A DNA stretch of 64,000 nucleotides from CAZCAC01 sp964496575 (lineage in GTDB: Bacteria > Planctomycetota > UBA1135 > GCA-002686595), in assembly GCA_964496575.1 (NCBI GenBank), contig CAZCAC010000012.1:38782-102781 (forward strand), written 5' to 3'. The notes under the pieces were generated by a model, which was not told the origin of the DNA, did no database searches, and saw nothing but the letters and a program-made list of their open reading frames with translations. Within the stretch, counting starts at the first letter, position 1. The number at the start of each line of letters is the position of its first letter. The translations under genes and the position numbers were made by a program. Shown one piece after another: positions 51,627 to 60,416 of this stretch.

Positions 51627-52511
51627 TCAATCGTACCGCGTTCGATCCCGGCACGTCGCGCCGCGCTGACCGACGATCGAGCTCGCCCAGCGCTGTGCGC
51701 GCTCCATCGTCTCCGGCAGCGGCCAGCCGTTCATCAGGCCCCGAAGCACCACCGAGGTGAACGCGTCGCCGGCGCCGACGGTGTCGACCACCGCGATCGC
51801 CGAGTCGGGGGTGACCGTGACCGGCTCCCCGCCCGCCGGAAGGGCGCGAGCGCCCTTCTCCCCCAGCGTGACGATCAGGAGCTCGAGGTCGAAGTCCTCG
51901 CGCAGGCGGCGGGAGCGGGTGACCTGGTCGCCCGGCAGGCCGAGCTCACCCGCGATCACCTCCAGCTCCTCGTCGTTGATCTTCACCCAGTGCGCGCGCC
52001 GCAGCAGCCAGGGGAAATCGTCGGCGCGCCAGAACGGATCGCGCAGATTGATGTCGACGAAGAGCGGGATCTCGTTCTGCTCGTGAAACTCGAGCAGCGC
52101 GCTCCGCACCCGCTCCGAGCGCATGATCAGGGAGCCCTGGTACACGAGGCCGTTCGCCGCCTCCGCGCCGCGCCGCAGCTGCTCGAGCGAAACGTGGTCC
52201 CAGGCGCGGTCGGCGAGGATCTCGAAGGTGTGGCCGTCCTCGGTGAAGCGCACGTCGACCATGCCGGTGGCGTGCTCGGGATCGACGCGCACGCCGGACG
52301 GGTCCATCCCCCACTCCCCCATCGCCGCCTGGACCGCGCGCCCGGCCTCGTCCTCCCCCACGCAGCTGACGAAGAGCGGCGCCTCGCCGAAGCCGTGCAG
52401 GTGCCAGGCGACGTTGAACGGTGCTCCTCCGAGTATGCGGGCGCCGTCGGGAAAACGGTCGAAGAGCACCTCGCCGACGATCAGGGGTCTTTCACGGGTC
52501 TCGAGGCTCAT
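51627..52511 (-). CDS. PfkB-family carbohydrate kinase (fructokinase-like)
   Basis: 294 aa. Motifs: GGAPFNVAWHLHGFGEAPLFVS (PfkB N-terminal signature), VGEDEAGRAVQ and VDTVGAGDAFTSVVLRGLMNG (C-terminal signature with catalytic Asp). The look is fructokinase-type. It is divergent from the sucrose genes, so it fits phosphorylation of the fructose released when sucrose is cleaved by sucrose synthase. It is convergent with the zinc-ribbon gene. The ~170 bp between it and the SPS gene should contain divergent promoters. Confidence 0.9.
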   Translation of the reverse strand: MSLETRERPLIVGEVLFDRFPDGARILGGAPFNVAWHLHGFGEAPLFVSCVGEDEAGRAVQAAMGEWGMDPSGVRVDPEHATGMVDVRFTEDGHTFEILADRAWDHVSLEQLRRGAEAANGLVYQGSLIMRSERVRSALLEFHEQNEIPLFVDINLRDPFWRADDFPWLLRRAHWVKINDEELEVIAGELGLPGDQVTRSRRLREDFDLELLIVTLGEKGARALPAGGEPVTVTPDSAIAVVDTVGAGDAFTSVVLRGLMNGWPLPETMERAQRWASSIVGQRGATCRDRTRYD

Positions 52512-52683
52512 GTCGATGGTCTTCCACTGTCGGAGGTCGGGTTCGGTGGTTCAGGACGCATCCGCTCTGGAGCACGAGCGAGCCGATCCATATCGGCACC
52601 CCAGGATCCCGAGATGCCGAAACGGCCGGCGGCGACTTGCAACCATCATGAAGGGCCTGGAGAATGCGCACCAGGAGCGGGAA

Positions 52684-54900
52684 ATGGAAGATTACGAGCT
52701 ATTGCCGGGGCTCACGCCCAAGAAGGGTCTGTACATCGCCCTGGTCAGCGTGCACGGCCGGATTCGAGGGCACGACCTCGAGCTCGGCCTGGAGGCGGAC
52801 ACGGGCGGCCAGACGCTGTACGTCGTCGAGCTGGCCCGCGCGCTGGCGCGTCACCCCGAGGTCCAGAAGGTCGACCTCTTCACCCGGCGCATCGTCGACG
52901 AGGAGGTCAGCTCCGACTACGCGCAGCCGCTCGAGGATCTCGGGGGCGGCGCGCGCATCGTCCGTATCGACGCGGGGCCGGAGGAGTACATCCGCAAGGA
53001 GGAGCTGTGGGACCACCTCGACAGCTTTGCGGACAACATGCTCGACTTCCTGCGCACGCAGGAGCACCTGCCGGACGTCGTGCACGGCCACTACGCCGAC
53101 GCCGGCTACGTCGGGACGCGCCTCGACCACCTGCTCGGCTGCCCGCTGGTCTTCACCGGGCACTCGCTGGGGCGGGTCAAGCGGCGGCGCCTCCTGGCCG
53201 GCGGCGCGAGCCAGCAGGAGATCGAGGAGAGCTACTTCATCTCGCGCCGGATCGAGGCCGAGGAGGCGACCCTGACCGAGGCGGTCCGGGTCGTGACCAG
53301 CACCCGGCAGGAGGTCGAGGAGCAGTACGCGCTGTACGACCAGTACCTCCCCGACCGCATGCGCGTCATCCCGCCCGGGCTGGACCTCGAGCGCTTCCAC
53401 CCCGACGGGGACGCGAGTGAGACGAAGGAGATCGAGGAAGGTCTCGCCAGGTGGCTCCGCCGTCCCGAGCTCCCGATCGTGCTGGCCATCGCGCGACCCG
53501 ACGTCCGCAAGAACCTGCCGATCCTGGTGCGCACCTTCGGTGAGAACGAGAAGCTGCGCAACGCCGCTAACCTGGTGATCGTCGCGGGCAACCGCGAGGA
53601 CGTGCGGCTGGAGGAGCAGAGCTACGAGGGTGTGCTGACCAACCTGCTGCTGGCGATCGACGCCTACGAGGTCCACGGCAGCGTCGCCATGCCCAAGCGA
53701 CACCGCCGCGACGAGATCCCGCTCTACTACCGCCTCGCGACGCAGAGCGGCGGCGTCTTCATCAACCCCGCTCTGACCGAGCCGTTCGGGCTGACCCTGC
53801 TCGAGTCGGCGGCGAGCGGCCTGCCGATCGTCGCGACCGAGGACGGCGGCCCCACCGAGATCCTGTCGAAGTGCGACAACGGGGTGCTGATCGACCCGCT
53901 CGACTCGGATGCCATCGGTGCGTCGATCCTCTCGATCATCACCGATCGCGAGCGCTGGGAGCGGTTCTCGAAGAACGGAATCAAGGGCGTCAAGGAGCAC
54001 TATTCGTGGGCCTCTCACGCCCGCGACTACGTCTCCTTGCTCCAGGAGCTGCCGACCGCGGAGACCCCCCACGCCGACCTTCGCTCGATCGACCTCAAGC
54101 AGCTCTACAACGACCGCGCGCTCTTCACCGACATCGACCAGAACCTCCTCGGCGAGCCACAGGCGATCGCTCGCTTCAGCGAGGTGATGCGAGAGCAGCG
54201 TTCGCGAGTGGCCTTCGGCATCGCGACCGGGCGGACGCTCAAGCGGGCGATCCAGTTCCTGCGCGAGCACCACCTGCCGCCGCCGGACGTCCTGATCACC
54301 AGCCTGGGCGCCAACATCCACTACGCGCCGCGGCTCACCATGGACCAGGCGTGGCGCGACCACATCAACCATCTCTGGAACCCGGTGGCGATCCGCCGGA
54401 TCCTGAACGAGATCCCCGGTCTCGAGCTGCAGGCGATGGTCGACCAGGATCCCTTCAAGATCAGCTACGTGGTGGAGCCGGACGCGGCTCCCGATCTCGA
54501 CGAGCTGATGAGCCTGCTGCGCAACCACGACCAGACGGTCAACGCCGTGATCTCCTTCGGCAAGTACCTCGACATCGTGCCCGTTCGGGTGTCGAAGGGG
54601 TCGGCGATCCGCTACGTGGCGGACCAGTGGGGCATCCCCCTGGAGCGCGTCCTCGCCGCGGGCGGCTCGGGCGCCGACGAGGACATGATGCGGGGGAACA
54701 CCCTCGCCGTCGTCGTCGCCAACCGACACAAGGAAGAGCTGTCCCAGCTCGTCGACGCCGAGCGCATCTTCTTCTCGAAGAAGCCCTACGCCGACGGGAT
54801 CATCGAAGCGATCGAACACTACGACTTCTTCGGCCGGTGCGAAGTACCCCCCGAATGCGACGAAGCGCCCTCCTCGCCACCGACCTCGACCGCACCCTGA
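52684..54900 (+). CDS. Sucrose-phosphate synthase with C-terminal HAD-like domain
   Basis: 738 aa from the ATG at 52684 (AGGAG upstream); ATG 52648 is an alternative. The enzyme makes sucrose-6-phosphate from UDP-glucose and fructose-6-phosphate. GT-B glycosyltransferase part (about 1-450): ALVSVHGRIRGHDLELGLEADTGGQTLYV, FTGHSLGRVKRRRLL, AIARPDVRKNLPILV and TEPFGLTLLESAASGLPIVAT with the GT4 E-x7-E. Residues about 480-710 form a HAD-like phosphatase domain (ALFTDIDQNLLG, ITSLGANIHYAP, VSKGSAIRYVADQWG) as in plant-type SPS. The first motif is DIDQN rather than DxDxT, so this domain is probably non-catalytic. Its stop overlaps the phosphatase gene by 46 nt. Confidence 0.92.
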   Translation: MEDYELLPGLTPKKGLYIALVSVHGRIRGHDLELGLEADTGGQTLYVVELARALARHPEVQKVDLFTRRIVDEEVSSDYAQPLEDLGGGARIVRIDAGPEEYIRKEELWDHLDSFADNMLDFLRTQEHLPDVVHGHYADAGYVGTRLDHLLGCPLVFTGHSLGRVKRRRLLAGGASQQEIEESYFISRRIEAEEATLTEAVRVVTSTRQEVEEQYALYDQYLPDRMRVIPPGLDLERFHPDGDASETKEIEEGLARWLRRPELPIVLAIARPDVRKNLPILVRTFGENEKLRNAANLVIVAGNREDVRLEEQSYEGVLTNLLLAIDAYEVHGSVAMPKRHRRDEIPLYYRLATQSGGVFINPALTEPFGLTLLESAASGLPIVATEDGGPTEILSKCDNGVLIDPLDSDAIGASILSIITDRERWERFSKNGIKGVKEHYSWASHARDYVSLLQELPTAETPHADLRSIDLKQLYNDRALFTDIDQNLLGEPQAIARFSEVMREQRSRVAFGIATGRTLKRAIQFLREHHLPPPDVLITSLGANIHYAPRLTMDQAWRDHINHLWNPVAIRRILNEIPGLELQAMVDQDPFKISYVVEPDAAPDLDELMSLLRNHDQTVNAVISFGKYLDIVPVRVSKGSAIRYVADQWGIPLERVLAAGGSGADEDMMRGNTLAVVVANRHKEELSQLVDAERIFFSKKPYADGIIEAIEHYDFFGRCEVPPECDEAPSSPPTSTAP

Positions 54901-55745
54901 TCCCGAACGGCGAAGCTCCCGAGTCACCGGGGGCGCGTGAGCTGCTCGCGGCGTGGGTGGAAGAGCGGGATCTGGAGCTGGTCTACGTCACCGGCCGGTC
55001 CCTGCGTCTCATCGAGGAGGCGATCGAGGAGTACGAGCTGCCCGTCCCCGACCACGTGCTGGCCGACGTCGGCAGCAGCCTCTTCCACCGCGTGGAAGGT
55101 GCGGGCTGGAAGTCGAACGAGCCCTGGGAGCAGCGACTCGCGGAGGACTGGCCGGCGGCTGCGCGAGGGGAGCTGCGGGCGCTCTTCGCGGGGGAGCAGT
55201 CGCTCGAGTTGCAGGAGGAGACGGCCCAGCGACCGTTCAAGCTCAGCTTCTACTCGCCCCTCGAGCTGGACGTCGAGGGGCTGCGGGCGAGGATGCTCCC
55301 GCGGCTCGCCGGAGCGGGACTGCGCTCGGTCCTCGTGTTCAGCATCGACGAGGCCAGGGGAGTCGGGCTGGTCGACGTGCTGCCCGCCGGCGGCACCAAG
55401 CGGGGGGCGCTCGAGTTCCTGATCGAGAGCGGCGGCTGGAGCGAGGACGAGGTCCTCTTCGCCGGGGATAGCGGCAACGACCTCGAGGTGCTGGTCAGCC
55501 CGATTCCGGCGGTCCTGGTCGCCAACGCCGATGACGAGCTGCGCGAGCGGGTCGCGCGGGAGTCGGCGGGGTTGGGCACGTCGGCTCGCCTGCACCTCGC
55601 CCGGGGCGGAGCTCTCGGCCTGAACGGCAACTACGCCGCGGGGATTCTGGAGGGCTGGCTCCACTTTCACCCCGACGACCACCGCCAGCTCGAGCGCCTG
55701 GCCAATCCGGACACTCGAGGCCGGAACGGGCTGGAAAGCCCTTGA
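54855..55745 (+). CDS. Sucrose-6-phosphate phosphatase (HAD family)
   Basis: 296 aa. HAD motif I is LLATDLDRTLIPNG (DxDxT); motif II region is LVYVTGRSL; motif III/IV is GTKRGALEFLI and VLFAGDSGNDLEVL (GDSGND). The cap region (FHRVEGAGWKSN) resembles the SPP group that dephosphorylates sucrose-6-P. It starts inside the 3' end of the SPS gene (46-nt overlap), so the two are co-translated and act in sequence. 99 bp before sucrose synthase. Confidence 0.9.
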   Translation: MRRSALLATDLDRTLIPNGEAPESPGARELLAAWVEERDLELVYVTGRSLRLIEEAIEEYELPVPDHVLADVGSSLFHRVEGAGWKSNEPWEQRLAEDWPAAARGELRALFAGEQSLELQEETAQRPFKLSFYSPLELDVEGLRARMLPRLAGAGLRSVLVFSIDEARGVGLVDVLPAGGTKRGALEFLIESGGWSEDEVLFAGDSGNDLEVLVSPIPAVLVANADDELRERVARESAGLGTSARLHLARGGALGLNGNYAAGILEGWLHFHPDDHRQLERLANPDTRGRNGLESP

Positions 55746-55844
55746 CCGGAACCATCCTCTTTCGAGAAGGTGAGCCGCTTTCGCGTTCCGGCTCACGTGC
55801 CGCCGACCAGGCCGCCGAAGCAATATCGAGCCCCTGAGATCCCC

Positions 55845-58316
55845 ATGACCGACGACCGCATCTTCAATACGTCCTTCCTGCGCCACTGGCAGCCCGCGAT
55901 GATCATCGACGCCCGCTTCCTCGAGAAGCTGTCGGAGTTCCTGAGCGAGCGCCGCAGCGACGCGCTGAGGGTCCTGCACCACCTCACCTCCGACGGGCGT
56001 GAGTTCCTGGACCTCTCCAGGCTGCGGGACGTCTACTGCACGATGGCGGGGATCGACAGCGAGCTGCTCAACTCGCCGCTCGGCCCCCTGCTCGAGCGGT
56101 CCCAGGTCGCGGTGGTCGACGGCTCCTGGATCTGCTTCGCCATCCGCCGGCGCATCGGTCGCTGGGCGTTTCTCCGGCTGCACCTCGAGACGCTCGACGT
56201 CGAAGAGGTCTCGATCCGGACCTTCCTGCGCTTCAAGGAGCGCGCCGCCCGGCAGACCGGCGACGATCGCCTCCTCTCGCTCGAGATCGATCTCGGACCG
56301 TTCGAGCGCGGCTTTCCCAAGCTGCAGGAGGCGGGCTCGATCGGGCAAGGCGCGCAGTACCTCAACCGCCGGCTCTCCGGGCAGCTCTTCAACGAGCTCG
56401 ACGACGGCGCGCACCGCCTGCTCGAGTTCCTCCGGGTGCACAAGTACCAGGGGCAGCAGCTCTTGATCGGCAAGAGCATCACCGACCTTCCCACCCTGCG
56501 TTCGGCGTTGCGCGCGGCGACCTCGATCCTCTCGGGCGTCGATCCGGACACTCCGTGGAGCGAGCTGGAGATGGAGCTCATCCCGGTCGGCTTCGAGGCG
56601 GGCTGGGGCAAGGATGCAGCTCGCGCGCGCGAGACGATGGAGATGCTCCTCGAGCTGCTCGAGGCGCCGTCGCCCACCCGCTTCGAGGCGTTCCTCGCCC
56701 GGATTCCGATGATCTTCACCGTGGCGATCCTCTCGCCTCACGGCTACTTCGGTCAGTCCGGCGTCCTCGGTCTCCCCGATACCGGGGGCCAGGTGGTCTA
56801 CATCCTCGACCAGGTCCGGGCCCTGGAGCAGGAGATGCGCGAGCGCCTCGAGCTGCAGGGGCTGGCCACGATCGACCCGGAGATCGTCGTGCTCACGCGC
56901 CTGATCCCCAACGCCGGCGAGACCACCTGCAACGAGCGGCTGGAGCCGATCGCCGGTACCAGGCACGCGCGCATCCTGCGCATCCCGTTCCGCGACGAGA
57001 ATGGCGAAATCCTCACCGACTGGGTATCGCGCTTCGAGGTGTGGCCGTACCTCGAGCAGTACGCCCTCGACGCCGAGACCGAGCTGCTCGCCGAGCTGGG
57101 CGGCCGGCCGGACCTGGTCATCGGCAACTACTCCGATGGCAACCTGGTCGCGTCGATGATCGGTCACCGGATGGGTGTGACGCAGTGCACCATCGCGCAC
57201 GCTCTCGAGAAGTCGAAGTACGCCAACTCCGACCTCTTCTGGCGCGACGAGGACGACCAGTATCACTTCTCCTGCCAGTTCACCGCGGACCTGATCGCGA
57301 TGAACGCCGCGGACTTCATCATCACCAGCACGTACCAGGAGATCGCCGGCACCGAGAACACGCTGGGACAGTACGAGGGCTACTCCTTCTTCACCATGCC
57401 CGGGCTGTACCGGGTCATGCAGGGGATCGACGTCTACGACCCGAAGTTCAACATCGTCTCCCCCGGCGCGGACCCGGACGTGTACTTCCCGCCGAGCGAG
57501 GATTCGCGACGCCTGAAGCACCTGCACGGCGAGATCCACGAGCTGCTCTACGGCGACGGCGCCGGCTCGCAGTTCCGCGGAAAGTTCGAGGACGAGAGCA
57601 AGCCGCTGATCTTCACCCTGGCGCGGATGGACCGGATCAAGAACGTCTCCGGCCTGGCGGAGATGTTCGGCAAGTGCGAGGACCTGCGTCGCGAGGCGAA
57701 CCTCTTCATCGCCTCGGGCTTCATCGATCCTCAGCTGTCGAAGGACACCGAGGAGCGGGCCGAAATCGCGAAGATGCACGAGATCTTCGACAGCCTCGAG
57801 CTCGACGGCAACGCCCGCTGGGTGGAGGCGCAGGTCAATCGCGAGCGCAACGGCGAGCTCTACCGCGTGATCGCCGACAGCCGCGGCGCTTTCGCGCAGC
57901 CGGCGACCTTCGAGGCGTTCGGACTGACCGTGATCGAGTCGATGAGCACCGGCCTGCCGACCTTCGCGACCTGCTTCGGCGGTCCGCTGGAGATCATCGA
58001 GGAGGGCAAGTCCGGCTTCCACATCGACCCGAACCACGGCGACACGACCGCGCAGAAGATGGCCGACTTCTTCAAGCGCTGCCGGGAGGACCCGAAGGTC
58101 TGGGACGAGATCTCGCAGGGCGCGCTCGATCGCGTCGAGGCCAAGTACACCTGGAAGGGGTACGCCGAGCGCCTGATGACCCTCTCGCGCATCTACGGCT
58201 TCTGGCGCCACGTCAGCGACCTCGAGCGCCGCGAGACCAAGCGCTACCTGGAGATGCTCTACGCCCTGCAGTTCCGGCCGCTGGCCAACGCGCTGAGGAA
58301 GGGATCGTCAGAATAG
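55845..58316 (+). CDS. Sucrose synthase
   Basis: 823 aa, normal length for sucrose synthase, which reversibly makes UDP- or ADP-glucose and fructose from sucrose. The N-terminal ~270 residues are the regulatory domain. Then VAILSPHGYFGQSGVLGLPDTGGQVVYILDQ (nucleotide-sugar site), TQCTIAHALEKSKY, ITSTYQEIAGTENTLGQYE, FNIVSPGADPDVYFP and TFEAFGLTVIESMSTGLPTFAT (E-x7-E) are all hallmark motifs. ATG at 55845 is preferred; an in-frame GTG at 55770 would add 25 residues. With SPS and SPP it completes a sucrose synthesis and cleavage module. Confidence 0.95.
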   Translation: MTDDRIFNTSFLRHWQPAMIIDARFLEKLSEFLSERRSDALRVLHHLTSDGREFLDLSRLRDVYCTMAGIDSELLNSPLGPLLERSQVAVVDGSWICFAIRRRIGRWAFLRLHLETLDVEEVSIRTFLRFKERAARQTGDDRLLSLEIDLGPFERGFPKLQEAGSIGQGAQYLNRRLSGQLFNELDDGAHRLLEFLRVHKYQGQQLLIGKSITDLPTLRSALRAATSILSGVDPDTPWSELEMELIPVGFEAGWGKDAARARETMEMLLELLEAPSPTRFEAFLARIPMIFTVAILSPHGYFGQSGVLGLPDTGGQVVYILDQVRALEQEMRERLELQGLATIDPEIVVLTRLIPNAGETTCNERLEPIAGTRHARILRIPFRDENGEILTDWVSRFEVWPYLEQYALDAETELLAELGGRPDLVIGNYSDGNLVASMIGHRMGVTQCTIAHALEKSKYANSDLFWRDEDDQYHFSCQFTADLIAMNAADFIITSTYQEIAGTENTLGQYEGYSFFTMPGLYRVMQGIDVYDPKFNIVSPGADPDVYFPPSEDSRRLKHLHGEIHELLYGDGAGSQFRGKFEDESKPLIFTLARMDRIKNVSGLAEMFGKCEDLRREANLFIASGFIDPQLSKDTEERAEIAKMHEIFDSLELDGNARWVEAQVNRERNGELYRVIADSRGAFAQPATFEAFGLTVIESMSTGLPTFATCFGGPLEIIEEGKSGFHIDPNHGDTTAQKMADFFKRCREDPKVWDEISQGALDRVEAKYTWKGYAERLMTLSRIYGFWRHVSDLERRETKRYLEMLYALQFRPLANALRKGSSE

Positions 58317-58320
58317 GCCC

Positions 58321-58402
58321 GCACGGCGCGGGCTGGCGCCCGCAACCCAACCGGTCAGCAGACTGTACGGATCACGACTCTCAAGAGCTTCAATGCCCTC
58401 CC
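58321..58402 (-). repeat. Dispersed ~75-bp repeat, copy 2
   Basis: The reverse complement matches 19121-19196 in blocks (see that entry). It begins directly after the sucrose synthase stop, with the GCGCGGGCTGGCGCCCGC hairpin first. The following bases to about 58435 include a second small hairpin (TTCTGCGCG / CGCGCAGAA). It may act as a terminator here. Confidence 0.7.
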
Positions 58403-58447
58403 AGCCTGCTTTCTGCGCGCGACGCGCAGAAACCGACTCCGAGTAGA

Positions 58448-59566
58448 TCAGAACGAACGGTGCAGCTTGCAGCAGCGGGCGCAGGCGGGGAACAGGCCGC
58501 CGGCGCGCTGAATCCCCTTGCGGAACCGGACCATCTCCTCGCCGTTGACGATCTCCATCAGCGGCGTCTCCCGGACGTTGCCGACGGGCTGGGGGATGAA
58601 CTGGCAGGCGATCACCTCGCCGAGCGGATTGATGCGCACGTCGGTGTAGAGGTAGGAGCAGCGCTTCTTCGAGTAGAAGTGATCCCCGTACCAGTTCTCG
58701 AGCCCTTCCTTGTCCAGCGAGGGCTTGAAGAAGGTCTGGACGCCGAGCTTCCTGGCGAGCTTCGTCGCCGACTCGATGCGGGACCTCAGCACCTCGGTGT
58801 CGTAGACCGTCGGATCTAGGTCGAGGAAGCTCAGCTCGACGTCGTTCGGCTCACCGTAGGTCTGGCGCCAGACGTTGTCGTGCGCGGTCCGATCGCGGCG
58901 GGTGAGAAAGGTCTCCTGCTGGAAGGTCAGCGCGTCGGTCCCGACCTCCGCGGCGATCTCCACCATGGCGTCCATGTGCGCCGAGGTATCGGGCGTGATC
59001 ACGTAGTTGATCAGCTGCCGCGTCTTCGAGGGCTTGGAGCTCCAGTAGCGCAGGTTCTCCATCACGCGCTTGAAACTCCTGATCCCCACGACCGCTTCGT
59101 GGACCTCCTCGGGCCCGTGGATCGAGCTGATCAGGTAGTCGAGCCCGATCTCGCGCAGCTCGTCGATCTTCGCCTCGTCGAGCAGGTGATGGTTGGTGTT
59201 GACCCCCACCTTGAGGCCGCGCTCCTTGATCGCGCGGATGATGTCGATCGTGTCCTTGCGGACGAAGGGCTCGCCGCCGGTGAGGAAGAAGCCGAGCCGC
59301 AGCTTGGCCGCTTCGTCGACGACCCCGAGGATCTCCTCGTAGGAGAGCTCGGAGACCTTGCGGTTGAGGACGTTGTCCTTCAGGAAGCAGAAGTCACACT
59401 TCCAGTTGCACCGATAGGTCAGCTCGAGGGTGACGTTGACCAACGAGCGCGTACGCCCCTGCCCCGACCAGTAGTCGGGAAAGAGGTGCAGCAGAGGGCG
59501 CGTAGCGGTTCTCCAGTCCACGGAGTTGATCTTCCGCAGATGCTCCAGCTTGGTGAGGATCCCCAT
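58448..59566 (-). CDS. Radical SAM protein with SPASM-type C-terminus
   Basis: 372 aa. The [4Fe-4S]-SAM motif is YRCNWKCDFCFLKD (CxxxCxxC), followed by LGFFLTGGEPFVRKD (GGE) and VGVNTNHHLLD. The C-terminal part has CSYLYTDVRINPLGEVIACQF and CARCCK, a SPASM/twitch-like extra cluster site. The ATG at 59566 has CTGCCGATGGGG context and no strong ribosome site; the open frame to 59896 is not protein-like. Such enzymes modify peptides, lipids (e.g. hopanoid-type) or cofactors. No precursor peptide is visible nearby. Confidence 0.88.
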   Translation of the reverse strand: MGILTKLEHLRKINSVDWRTATRPLLHLFPDYWSGQGRTRSLVNVTLELTYRCNWKCDFCFLKDNVLNRKVSELSYEEILGVVDEAAKLRLGFFLTGGEPFVRKDTIDIIRAIKERGLKVGVNTNHHLLDEAKIDELREIGLDYLISSIHGPEEVHEAVVGIRSFKRVMENLRYWSSKPSKTRQLINYVITPDTSAHMDAMVEIAAEVGTDALTFQQETFLTRRDRTAHDNVWRQTYGEPNDVELSFLDLDPTVYDTEVLRSRIESATKLARKLGVQTFFKPSLDKEGLENWYGDHFYSKKRCSYLYTDVRINPLGEVIACQFIPQPVGNVRETPLMEIVNGEEMVRFRKGIQRAGGLFPACARCCKLHRSF

Positions 59567-59894
59567 CGGCAGGAGCTTGGGCCCGGGCCGGAGATTAGTC
59601 AACCGGTGCGATTCGGATCTTCCGGCCGCCAGCGGCGCAGAGTGGACGCCGGAGATGTCGGGATCGGTCGCAGCCGCGCGTCGAGGAACTCGATCCGTCT
59701 TGCCGGGGAATTCCGGCCGGGAATCGAACAAGCACCGGCAGAACCCGGAGCTGTCGAGGATTCGCCGGAATCCCGGGACGGCCTCCCCCCTGCGGCATCT
59801 CTTCTTCCGTGCTAGGATCGAGGTAACCGGGATGGCCCCGGTGACTATCGGGATGGCTCGCTGAGACGACTGTGGGATGCCGAGGTAGGGGTCC
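59567..59894. other. Intergenic region between radical SAM and sigma factor genes
   Basis: 328 bp with no convincing gene. It must contain the divergent promoters. On the plus strand, TGCTAGGAT at 59810-59818 is a fair extended -10 element about 80 bp before the sigma factor ATG. The region at the usual -35 spacing (TGCGGC) is poor. Small inverted repeats around CCGGGA are present but weak. Confidence 0.5.
59810..59818 (+). promoter_or_regulatory. Possible extended -10 promoter of the sigma factor/kinase operon
   Basis: TGC followed by TAGGAT fits the extended -10 pattern (TGn-TANNNT) of housekeeping promoters. It is the best such match upstream of 59895. No good -35 is seen, so this remains tentative. 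Confidence 0.3.
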
Positions 59895-60416
59895 ATGAAC
59901 CGGGTGAATGGCGCGAATCGAGGTGAGGATCAGGAGCTCTACGAGCTGCTGCGAGGCCTGGCGGGGCATCTGATGGCCCGGCAGCGGGTCGGGCACACCT
60001 TGCAGCCGACCGCTCTGATCCACGAGGCCTGGATCAAGCTCGGCCAGGATCCCGAACGCTGGGTGGACGAGCGCCATTTCGTACGCACCGCGGCGCGGGC
60101 GATGCGGCAGGTCCTGGTCGATCACGCGCGGAGCCGCGCGAGCGACAAGCGGCAGCTGAACGGCGTGCGAGTGCCGCTGCAGGAGGTGATCTGCGATCCG
60201 GGGACCCACCCCACCGAGGTGCTGAACCTGAACGAGGCGGTGGAGGAGCTCACCGCGCTCGACGGCGAACTGGGACGCATCGTCGAGCTGCGCTACTTCG
60301 CGGGGATGACCCTGATGGAGACTGCACGGATCCTGGACATCTCTCGCCAGCGGGTGGAGCGGCGCTGGCGCTCGGCCCGAGCCTGGCTGGCGGAGAGGCT
60401 GGCCCCGACAGGATGA
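59895..60416 (+). CDS. ECF-type RNA polymerase sigma factor
   Basis: 173 aa of the planctomycete-rich ECF family (the 'ECF-type sigma factor' group). Region 2: LQPTALIHEAWIKLGQD and HFVRTAARAMRQVLVDHARSR. Region 4: GRIVELRYFAGMTLMETARILDISRQRVERRWRSARAWL, a helix-turn-helix. It overlaps the downstream kinase by 4 bp (ATGA), the standard pairing in this group, where the kinase is thought to control the sigma factor. ATG at 59895 with GAGGTAGGGG upstream. Confidence 0.95.
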   Translation: MNRVNGANRGEDQELYELLRGLAGHLMARQRVGHTLQPTALIHEAWIKLGQDPERWVDERHFVRTAARAMRQVLVDHARSRASDKRQLNGVRVPLQEVICDPGTHPTEVLNLNEAVEELTALDGELGRIVELRYFAGMTLMETARILDISRQRVERRWRSARAWLAERLAPTG

